This document shows positions 36,767 to 45,757 of a stretch of 64,000 nt of DNA, one piece after another (position 1 is the first letter of the stretch; each line of letters begins with the position of its first letter). The notes under the pieces were generated by a model. It was not told the DNA's origin. It searched no databases and was given only the letters and a program-made list of their open reading frames with translations. The position numbers and the translations under genes were made by a program. Source of the stretch: Trogon surrucura (taxonomy: Eukaryota; Chordata; Aves; Trogoniformes; Trogonidae); contig CM036622.1 of the NCBI GenBank assembly GCA_020746105.1, forward strand, positions 14,055,987 through 14,119,986, read 5' to 3'.

Positions 36767-36769
36767 TAA

Positions 36770-36808
36770 ATGGTTGAGCATCCTTGCGAAGATAATCGAA
36801 GAATGCTC
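36770..36808 (+). other. Short env-to-PPT spacer
   Basis: About 40 bases between the env stop and the polypurine tract. Nothing else is seen. Confidence 0.6.
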
Positions 36809-36819
36809 AAAAGGGGGGA
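36809..36819 (+). other. Polypurine tract
   Basis: An AAAAGGGGGGA run ends two bases before the 3' LTR. This is the expected plus-strand primer for reverse transcription. Confidence 0.9.
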
Positions 36820-36821
36820 CT

Positions 36822-37325
36822 TGTTGCAAATAAAGTAGAATTAAAATTGTAGAAGTAGTTAGGTTAAGGATTTGACTGGCCAGGTAGGCCTTATGAGAAT
36901 AACAAGTCCTGGGAAGCAAGAAGGAGTGTGCCGAAGAAGAAGGAACAATAATCAAAGGAATCGGTAGGGCATATAGGACAAACAGAACTAGCAGAAGTAA
37001 CGAACAGTTGCTTAGGGAATAGTTGCTTAGGAATAAGAAAGGTGTATTGTATAAACAAAGGGGTTCTGGTGATGGGAATTAGTTAACCATTATCCTTAGG
37101 TTAGACAAGCATGAAAATTTATAAGTTTGGGGATAATTATCAATTGTTTCTGTATGATGTAGAATTCTGTATGTGAGCCAAGTTGTAAAAGGTATAAAAA
37201 TTAAACAGAAAATGAGGGTCTTTGGAATCCTGACTTTGGACGCTAGTCCTCAGGTTCCCGGGCCCTGAATAAAGCACCGCATAAACTGACACTCTGTTGG
37301 TTTGTGTCTTTGTTTACGGGCAACA
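36822..37325 (+). repeat. 3' LTR (504 bp)
   Basis: It has the same length and, by eye, the same sequence as the 5' LTR, including the TGTTGC...GCAACA ends, the U3 tandem repeat (37006-37034), the TATA box (37193-37199) and AATAAA (37268-37273). It could act as a promoter into the DNA upstream of KCNH8. Confidence 0.97.
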
Positions 37326-37329
37326 CCTC
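37326..37329 (+). repeat. Provirus target-site duplication, right copy (CCTC)
   Basis: It matches 28054-28057 on the left side of the provirus. Confidence 0.85.
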
Positions 37330-39339
37330 CACAAAGCCTTTGCAGGCAGCCATTGGGCAACTCCACTTTTGTACGACAGTAAGCCCATCTGCTAAGTTAC
37401 AGTCAGAGGAATGGGGGAGTTATGGCTTGTTCTGGGTCTTGTACCTACAGGTGTCCAGATCTTGGTGGCATAAGTATCACGGAGTGCTATTTCAAAACGA
37501 CCTCATTCTACATGGTTCTAGACAGAAGACAAGGCAAGCTTGCTTCTACTACCTCAATCATGTGTCATTTCTAGGCTTGTTTCCACCACCTCAATCATGC
37601 ACAGGGTGTCTTTTGAGATGGCGTAGGAGACATGGGCTGAGAAAGTGCTGTTGTTCCTGTGCCACTGCTCTTCACTGTAGACAAACGCATGCTGGGACCT
37701 GTGCAGAAGGGTACCATGGAAACAGGATTTGTTCCTCACCACAGTCTGGGCTTATGTCCAAATAACTTGTATGAGATGGGTGTGAGCTCAAGCATAAGGC
37801 TGGACTCATGCTTAAAATCAATCCTGAAGCAGCCATAGTAACCACTCGACTCCTAGGGCTGAGTTTGCAAGAGCTACTTTGTGCCCCTGAAATGTAACCA
37901 TCATTTATAGTACCTTTGCTTGGTAAGACTTGTATGTACACATCCTGCAGTAACTTTTTCTAAGAATAGTCTGTGCATCGAAAGACTAATAATTCATTTT
38001 ACAGGAGGCAGAAGTCCCCAATAAGTGAAATAAAAAGAATCAACACTTAAAAATTTAATTTGCCAGTCTACCAATAAAATGTCACCCCTAATTATGAATC
38101 TTACATAATTCTATACAGCATTAATCTTAATCTTTAATTATAAATTGAAAATATAGAGCACAAATTTTTAGTTTAACACAAGTTAGAAACATATTAACCC
38201 TTGTTTTCATTATCATCTGTTGTTTGTTCTACATGTACAGACAAAGATTCTAATCTGAATGTCCAAATGTTTCATAAGTACTTAGATAAATAAGACTCTT
38301 GCTCCAAAAGCAGTCTAATATGGATCATAGCGTAAGTAATTAAGAGGAACAAAAAAAGAGAGCAGAAAGGAGACTGGAGATAACAGAAATAGGATCCTGC
38401 TGTGATCTGTGGTCGTATGATATCTTTTCTTAATTTTGAAGTTGTTGGATACTAATTGATAAACAAAATCTGTTATTTCTGAGTGCTACATGAACATGCT
38501 AATTATAGTTGGGGACTTTACTTCTGGACCTACCATCATCATGATGCTTAAAAGGTGGCAGTTTCCAAGCAAATAGTTTTGTGGTCAATGTGAACTATTT
38601 TACAATCATGAGAAAATACAGGAGGGGGGGAAAAAAAGAGGAAATGTTGGAGGAGATGGCAATGAAAATTCAAGATATCATTAGTGGAGCAGCAAATATG
38701 TGCAAGTGTACCTGCATAATACAAGAAGTATTATGAGATGGAGGCAGGGGGAGGAAGTGGGTTGCAGAGGAGAGAGTCTTGTGAGGGGACATGTTAGGTG
38801 AGGACAAAATGGAAGTGAAAGATTTGCATAGTGTGTTGGACCTTCTGTGGCAGTAGAAAATAACAGAAATATCTGGCAGATGCTTTGCTTCCCCATCCAT
38901 GGAAGGTAATTCTAGGGTAGACTTGCAGCTAAACATATGTAGTCTGCCTGTCAGTGACTGGCTGAAGATGACCCTGTATTAATTGTGAGCTATTTTGAGG
39001 GTGAAAGTTTAGGTACTCTGCTCCCACAGGGAGTTGCCCTTAGATGTTTTACCTGTAGCATGCAGGTGCCAGGCACCCATTTGCTACTTCTGTAAAGGCA
39101 CCAGATTGGAAAGATGACCACAAGGTACCAGAGATATTTCTAAGTCTTGGGTAGATAATGATTATCTTGGTAGTGATTTAGATGGTTGTCAGGAGCCATT
39201 TCTCACACATGCAGAACACTATGATCACTGCTGTGGATGTGAGGACAATAAGAACCAATAAGATTAGATCTTTTACTCTGCTTCATATATCAGACACTTG
39301 CTTTCCCCCCATACCAGGTTATGGTTGTGAAATCTTGGC
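37330..39339. other. Non-coding stretch, nothing recognised
   Basis: The stretch at 37330-37950 is less AT-rich than its surroundings and could be an old, unidentified repeat. An open frame that begins in the LTR end and runs to 37765 has no domain. A G-run followed by an A-run lies near 38623-38637. Confidence 0.45.
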
Positions 39340-39876
39340 TTCCATTTCTGCCTTTGTGAGACCCCACCTGGAATACTGTGTCCAATTCTGGAGCCCTCAA
39401 CACAAGAAAGACATGGAGCTGTTGGATTGAGTCCAGAGGAGAGCTACCAAGATGGTCAGAGGGCTGGAGCACCTCTCCTGTGAGGACAGGCTGGGAGAGT
39501 TAGGCTTGTTCAGCCTGGAAAAGAGAAGGCTCTGAGGAGACATAACGGCCTTCCAGTAACTGAAGGGGGCCTACAAGAAGGCTGGGGAGGAACTTTGTAC
39601 AAGGGCCTGTAGCGATAGGGTGAGGGGTAATGGGTGGAAGCTGGCAGAACGTAGGTTTAGGCTAGATATAAAGAAGAAATTCTTTACCCTGAGGGTAGTG
39701 AAACCCTGGAACAGGTTGCCCAGGGAAGTTGTGGATCCTTCATCCCTGGAAGTGTTCAAGGCCAGGCCGAATGGAGCTGTGAGCAACCTGATCTACTGGG
39801 AGGTGTCCTTGCTGTGGCAGGAGGATTGGAACTAGATCATCTTTGAGGTTCCTTCCAATTCAAATCATTCTATGAT
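39340..39876 (+). mobile_element. CR1 LINE fragment
   Basis: The plus strand encodes the CR1 reverse transcriptase C-terminus ([14 protein letters not shown], then [14 protein letters not shown] sequence with stops) and runs through the 3' UTR to 'attctatgatt' at the end. It is 5'-truncated and has in-frame stops (for example TGA after the LLD codons near 39427). Confidence 0.92.
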
Positions 39877-40554
39877 TTTTCATCAGGGAGTTGGCTGTAG
39901 ACCCAGGTGGATTAGGTAGAAAGTTTTGGGTTTTTTCATTTGTGCTGTGCAGCTGCTTAAGTCTACCAGCCCTGGACATTACTAGCCAAGGTCCCAAAGG
40001 TCATTCCCCTAACACTTATCTTCATCCATTCCTTGATCTCCTGGATCTTTCCTCTGGTCTGGACTTTCACCTTCCCTCTGGGCTCCCAAGTCCTGTTGTT
40101 TTCTCAGTCTAAATAATCTATATGCAAGAGGTACAAGACAGTCAGCCTATTAGTGACTGATCTCCAGCTGGACTCTGCTGCTGGTTGCAATCCTAAGAGG
40201 TAGACTTTTTCCTGAGAGTTCTAAACTTTGGTTTCTGATGCTTGCACAGATATACACACCATTACCTTGCCAGCATTCACCTTATAAGTGGGTTTTTTAC
40301 CTAAAAGGGTTTGTTTTAAGCCACCTCAAAATAGGAAATATCTTTAGTTATCTGATTATTTCAGTGGGTTTTTTCTCATTCTTACCTTTCCTAAACATGA
40401 ACTACTAATTTTAAGTGGTATCTGTAGGGATCAAAATCAATCCCTGCTCGGTACTTCATGAAAACACTTGGGCTGAGGTTGCATTGCTGGGATAGGTTAC
40501 TGTTTTAAAATATGAGACCTCACTGATTTAATACATTTGTATCGTTCCTCCTCT
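39877..40554. other. Spacer between CR1 copies
   Basis: Non-coding. No gene or named repeat was recognised. Confidence 0.5.
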
Positions 40555-40842
40555 GTTGTGTCAGGATGGGGACAGACTCTCCTCAGTGGTGTCCAGTGAC
40601 AGAACAAGGGGCAATGGTCACAAACTGGATAATGAGAGATTCAGCCTAAACATAAGGAAATACTATTTTACTGGGAGGGTGACAGGACTGGAAAAGGCTG
40701 CTCAGAGAGACTGTGGAGTCTTGATCTTTGGAACCTTTCAAAACCTGCCTGGGCATGTTCCTGTGGCATCTGCTCTAGGTGACCTTGGTCTGGCAGAGGT
40801 GACCTTCAGAGGTCCCTTCCAACACCTACCGTCCTATGTCTA
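40555..40842 (+). mobile_element. CR1 LINE fragment (short)
   Basis: It begins inside the CR1 coding end (motifs SDRTRGNGH and FSLNIRKYYF) and continues into the 3' UTR, including 'ggtcccttccaacacctacc' and a decayed terminus. The direction is the same as that of the CR1 copies on either side. Confidence 0.88.
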
Positions 40843-41029
40843 ACTGGTGAGCTGTAACAGACAGCATACAGTCTTTGTCATCATTCTCTTGTCACTCTTC
40901 CCGTTACTCCAGCCTTAAAATAGATCCTTTTTCTTTTGCACAAATCCCTTCCCCATGGTAAAGAGGAGCAGGAGGGGGATAACCCGATATCTACCCTTAA
41001 CGTGCTTAGATGAAGTTGCTAGAAACGGT

Positions 41030-41330
41030 GGTTTAAAGGGCCAAACCGGACGGAATTCTCGACCGCCTCTCCTGCGCTGTCGCAACGCAGGTGCACTGAG
41101 CGCACCGCGGCCGCGCACCGCGCCTGGGCCCCCCGCTCGCCCGCGGGGACGAGGCACCGGGCCCGGCGGCGGAGCCCGCCCTTGTCCCGCCGTGCGGGGC
41201 TGTGAGCGCCAGGGGGCGCGCGAGCCACGCCAGCCGTCGCGGCAGGAGCGAGCACTGGGATAGCCGGGTTCGAGACCCGCTTTCGGTACTAGTGCGGCAG
41301 GGACGAGCGGCTGGAAAAGGGCGCTGAAAA
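41030..41330. promoter_or_regulatory. Isolated CpG island with CTCF-like site
   Basis: About 300 bp very rich in CpG, in otherwise AT-rich DNA, bounded by CR1 fragments on both sides. It contains AGGGGGCGC at 41211-41219 preceded by GCGCC. This fits the CTCF core at about 12 of 14 positions by my reading. The T-arm-like 'ggttcgagacc' at 41268-41278 resembles a Pol III B box but no tRNA can be built around it. It could be the promoter of an unannotated (possibly non-coding) transcript or an insulator. High GC makes open frames here uninformative. Confidence 0.5.
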
Positions 41331-41454
41331 GTCCTCATTTTGTCTTAAAACACCCCTAGGGTGTTTAAAGTAAAAACATGCGTGTAGCTTGTGTTTGGTT
41401 TTCTGTGTGGGTTTTTATTTTTTCATAAACCTCATTAATCCTGCTTAAACCATA

Positions 41455-42271
41455 AGATCTGGACAGGCTGGAGGGCTGGGCCAAGGTGAACCTCATGAAG
41501 TTCAGTAAGGACAAGTGTAGAGTCCTGCATCTGGGGAGGAATAACACCAGGCACCAGGACAGATTAGGGGTCATCCTGCTGGAACGCACACCCAAGGAGA
41601 AAGACCTTGGAGTCCTAGTGGGCAGTCAGTTGTCCATGGGACAGCAATGTGCCCTTGTGGCCAAGAGGGCCAATGGGGTCCTGGGGTGCATTAAGAAAAG
41701 TGTGCCCAGCAAGTCTAGGGAGATTCTCCTTCCCCTCTACTCTGCCCTGGTGAGACCACACCTGGAATACTGTGTCCAGTTTTGGGGTCCCCAATTCAAG
41801 AGAGACAGGGACCTACTGGAGAGAGTCCAACAGAGAGCTACGAGGGTGGTCAAGGGACTTGAACATTTCTCCTATGAAGAGAAACTGGGAGAACTGGGGC
41901 TGTTTAGTCTTGAAAGGAGACGGCCGAGAGGGAATCTTATTAATGTATACAAATATCTGAGGGATGGGTGTCAAGAGGAAGGAGACAATCTCTTCTCAGT
42001 TGTACCCAGTAACAAACCAAGAAATAATGGGTTTAAGTTAGAACATAGGAAGTTCCACCTCAACATGAGGAGAAGCTTCTTAACTGTGAGGGTGACGGAG
42101 CACTGGCACAGGCTGTCCAGAGAGGTTGTGGAGTCTCCTTCTCTGGAGACTTTCAAACCCTGCCTGGGCAAGTTCCTGTGTGGCTGCCCCAGGTGATCCT
42201 GCTTTGGCAGGGGGGTTGGACTGGATGATCTTTTGAGGTCCCTTCCAACTCCTGACATCCTATGATTCTAT
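41455..42271 (+). mobile_element. CR1 LINE fragment with long open reverse transcriptase end
   Basis: A 5'-truncated CR1 whose reverse transcriptase C-terminal frame is open for 236 codons from 41486 to 42196. Motifs include [38 protein letters not shown] and [17 protein letters not shown]. It ends in the typical 3' UTR and 'cctatgattct'. It is the least decayed CR1 in the window and so probably the youngest. It lacks the endonuclease and RT catalytic regions and cannot be autonomous. Confidence 0.95.
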
Positions 42272-42479
42272 TCCAATGATGTGTCAAAGAGAAGCTTTTA
42301 AGTGAGTGCAATAAAGTCAATAGAGTGGAGCTGTATGCGTAACCCAAGTTTTCCACGTGGGACACTTTCTAATTCTCTATTGAGCAGCTTGTTTCAGTTG
42401 CTGGCTTGTTTTTGTACTTACAGTGCAAAATCAGACTTATTAAATCTTGATGAATAAATAAGGCTTGTACTTCAAATGG

Positions 42480-43042
42480 TTAAATACCATGGACAGAAAT
42501 GTGTACAAGGGCCTCAGGTGGGAATGTAAGCAAGGGTATCAACTTCTACAGCTGTGGTTGGCACCCTAGAAGAGGCAATGGTTGTATGGGCTCCTCGACA
42601 ATCAAAGACTATCAAGGCAGGTACCTTGGAGAAATGCATAGATTACATCGAGAGTAGCAGATGCCATTTAAGAAGGACTTCTCAGAGAGATGGACTAAGA
42701 TGCAGAGTTCACTAAAAGACACCTCTCCACCAGCCACAAGGGATCACCAAAGACCACAGAAGAGCTGCAGGGAAGCCTCTCAGAGACCCAGGCCGCATGC
42801 GTAATATCTATGTATATAGGATAATTAGCTCCTGGAAATAGAAAGAATATGTATAATCTTTCCAGGAAAACTGTTGCCTATGTATGCAAGAGAGGGATAT
42901 AAGCTTGGATGGGTGCCAGGTATGGTATGTATGACAGTTACAATTATCCCCCATGCATCTAGCACTGTAACAAAGAAATGCTTGCTTTCTAATGCTGAAT
43001 TGAGTGTTAAAGTGTTCTTCATGGACTGAAGTTTGGGTAACA
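42480..43042 (+). mobile_element. Probable solo LTR (ERVL-like)
   Basis: The segment contains 'gattagctcctggaaa'-type sequence, a TATA box (ATATAAG, 42897-42903) and a decayed polyadenylation region with 'aagaaatgcttgctttctaa'. It has a plausible 3' boundary 'gtttgggtaaca' ending in CA at 43042. This order matches avian ERVL-type LTRs as I know them. The 5' boundary and a target duplication could not be found, so the start is a guess. Confidence 0.5.
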
Positions 43043-45683
43043 AGATGACTCCTACTGAGAATAAGATATGGCAAACCCAATTAAAATGCTTATCCCTTTG
43101 ATCTAAAAATCGAACGCTGCTGTACCTTTGGGGAGGGTTAACTCAGTCCTACTTTACGCCTGGAGTGAGTCAAAGAATGTCTTGGAGCCTTCAGATGCCA
43201 TTTCTGTAAGTTAAGTCCAGGTGTGGATTTCTGTTTTGGAGTCATCCTTTCTGTTTGCAGGGCATATGAAAGGCTGTGCTAGGTGAAGGTTAAGGTGGAT
43301 GTGAGAGAGAATGAAGCAGTGAGGGGAATTAATAATCTGAAAAAAAAAAACCCATTCCCCTAAGCTCTCCCTCAGAAGAGGCTATGAATGAAACCTTCAA
43401 AATATAAATGCTACTGAAATATTCTGTATGTGAAAATCCATAATGTTTCAAATCTCCTTTTAAGCCTCAGACAAGTTTTTAATGGAATATTTTCAGTGTT
43501 CAAAATTGCTAATTTTGAAAAAGGAAACCACCTAGCAGTAAATAGAGCTGAAATTCCCTCATTCTGAAACAGAATAGAGTTTAGCAAACAAAATTATTTT
43601 TTGAGCTAATGAGGGAAAACATCACAGGTTTGGGGTTTTCCACCAGAAGATCAGGTTCTAGGCCAGAAAAAAAGATTTTGTTGGAAATTTTGTGGGTTTT
43701 TTTGTAGTTCATGCCCATTTGAAACAAATACATCATTTCATCACGATTTCCATTAATTATGCAATCCTAATTAATAAAACTAAACTTCTCACTAGGTTTC
43801 TTTCTCATACTTTTCAATCTGAGCATCAATATTTGTATTTCTTCCACTAGAAGAAGTCTTCTTTTAGAACAAATCTCCCAAATCTCACTCCTTGGGTTAA
43901 CACAACTACCTGTAAAATTGAATGATCTACAGAAGGCCTGCCCTGAGTTTTTGAACTTCCATAGTCACAGAATTGTGTATTTTCAGCCAACTCTTACTGT
44001 TGCACAGCTGAGCAGTACGGTTGCTTCACTCAAGTTTCACATAGTGTTTCCTTGCAAATCACCTCTGGTCCATTTATGCATGCGCTTATAATGGTATTGC
44101 CTTGACAGTATCAGCAGAGGGCACGTTTTTGGGTAAGTTTTGAGGGAACATCAACACAACAGTGAGCGGTCTAGTCCTGAGTAAGCAATGCTGTTATGCA
44201 AGTGTTATCACTTTATTCCCAAGGGAAACCACTGCAGGCTAAAGCAATGCTATAAAGGACCAGAAAGAAGAACTTTAATTATTGCAATTATGCAACTGAA
44301 ACAAAAAGGTCTCTAAATGACCTGGGGAATTGAGGATTCAGTGTGGCTGGTGATTAGATGCTAGACTAATGATGACAATATTTTGGCTCATTAGAGAGCT
44401 AATAATTTCAAAGTGAAAGAAGCAGTGTTTGTTGTTGGAGGATTTGCAAGCTGCGGAATGTTTAGATACTGCAGTATAGCTTCATCCTCACACACCTGGT
44501 TGCACACTTTTGTAACTTGTGTGTACGTTTTGGAATTAAAGCGTATTACGGATGGAAGGTCATCATGATATGCTTAATAAACTGATTGTTATATTATATT
44601 ATTTATTATTATATTAAGCTAATTATTACGTAGGAAGAATGGCTATTGCTTGGATTCTCTGGACCAAGCTGTTGGATGTCTGGGATGTACTTGGTGTTAC
44701 AGCAAGGATGTAATTTAATGTCTTGCTTCCCCAAAAAGAGATTTTTCATCCTTTTCTTAAGGTCTTGATTAATAAACCCAAGTGAACTACATTTTTGTAT
44801 TGCGAAGTTAAGAAATACAACAGGCTGAAACTTTATTGGAGTCAGTTCATGCAGTGAGTGACAGAAATTTTTAGGTGGGTTAAAGGCATTCTTTCAGTAG
44901 GCATTATTTGTTGTTGTTTCTTTATTTTTTGATTAATATAAAAAGTTGTATGATTCTGTTACAAAAGTAGCAGGTACCTGGTTTAAAACTAGTTGAAGAC
45001 ACTGGTAAAGTACTTCCTGGCATATTCACCTACTTTAAGGACAGCAACAGGAAAGATTCCAATAGTCTGAAAACCCTAAAAAAATCCTTTAGCTCTTCAT
45101 CCTCTAAATCAACAATTATTTTCCTCTATAAACTGACCTCTCTGGCAAATATGCAAATGCTATGCTCAATCACAAATGGAAGTGGGGAATCTGTGCTTTT
45201 TGCGTGCTCTGCTCAACACTTCCCTCTCGTGTAAAAGATATAGAGCATTTGTCCCGTTACTGTTGTTCTTTCCTGAGTAGAAGAGGTTGCATGTAATTAA
45301 AATGTGTAAGAAACGTCTGTTTTATTTCAACCTGTAGGCAGAGGAGAACTCTGGCAGCAAAGGTGGCTTTAGAAATCCCTGCACCACCAGATCTTGTGAT
45401 AGGGATCTTTGTCCCCCACACTGTGCTGGCACAGATGTTGGCAGTGTTACAGCATAATGTGGATCAGAGGAGCAAGGCAGGTAGGGGCGGGGAACCAATC
45501 TGGTTTTGGAAGGCTTTTCTGAATGTAGATGCATTTGGTGAACAGCTACTCAAGAAATTCTACTGACAAAACTGAAGAGGCTGAAACATTTCCAGGGATG
45601 TTTGAATGACCACCAAGTCAGGAACTTCTTAAGTTGGCTTCGCTTCCTTTAGGCTAGTTTTGTCTTTATTTGGTGGCTGTAGC
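43043..45683. other. Non-coding stretch, nothing firmly recognised
   Basis: The part at 44260-44440 is dense in TAAT-type homeodomain motifs and looks less decayed than its surroundings, so it may be a conserved non-coding element. An AT-rich (TTATA)n-like tract lies at 44587-44620. Confidence 0.45.
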
Positions 45684-45757
45684 ATCATATCATAGAATGG
45701 CCTAGGCTGGAAGGGACCTTAGAGATCATTTTAATCCAACGTCCCTGTAAAGTAGTC
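45684..45757 (-). mobile_element. CR1 3' end (minus strand)
   Basis: 'atcatagaatggcctaggct' followed by 'ggaagggacctt' is the reverse complement of the CR1 3' terminus. It is the same subfamily as the tails at 14496-14593 and 51961-52070. Only about 75 bp remain. Confidence 0.88.

Larger units (their letters stand above)
34156..36769 (+). pseudogene. env: env with N-terminal immunoglobulin-like domains, interrupted
   Basis: The gene encodes a predicted surface and fusion glycoprotein. From ATG 34156 there is a short hydrophobic leader (VLFHLLALV), then three Ig-like domains, then an Env surface portion, a furin site RQKR (36077-36088), heptad-repeat-like helix, a cysteine motif and a membrane anchor. 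With about 870 codons it is some 200-250 longer than a usual gammaretroviral Env. The frame changes at seven C (34572-34578); after that one frame runs to the end with TAG at 35087-35089 and TGA at 35738-35740. It overlaps nothing and would be expressed from a spliced message. Because sequence downstream of each break stays clearly coding, the three-domain plus Env architecture looks like a single ancestral gene. Confidence 0.9.
28058..37325 (+). mobile_element. Full-length endogenous retrovirus (gammaretrovirus-like, ERV1 type)
   Basis: A 9,268-bp provirus with the order LTR, primer-binding site, gag, pro-pol, env, polypurine tract, LTR. Class assignment rests on a single CCHC knuckle in nucleocapsid, gag and pol in one frame across a stop codon, a gammaretrovirus-like matrix domain, a YVDD reverse transcriptase and the 4-bp duplication. 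The LTRs show no difference by eye, which indicates recent insertion or LTR homogenisation. Gag, pol and env are all interrupted. The env gene is unusual in carrying three immunoglobulin-like domains before its Env-like part. It lies on the same strand as KCNH8, about 24 kb upstream of its start codon. Confidence 0.97.

Noticed and set aside
37304..37765. 153-codon plus-strand frame starting in the 3' LTR end
   Set aside because: It runs from the LTR across the target site into flanking DNA, so it arose with the insertion, and it shows no domain.
41255..41300. tRNA-like T arm ('ggttcgagacc') in the CpG island
   Set aside because: The T stem has only four pairs, and no A box, anticodon arm or acceptor stem can be placed upstream.
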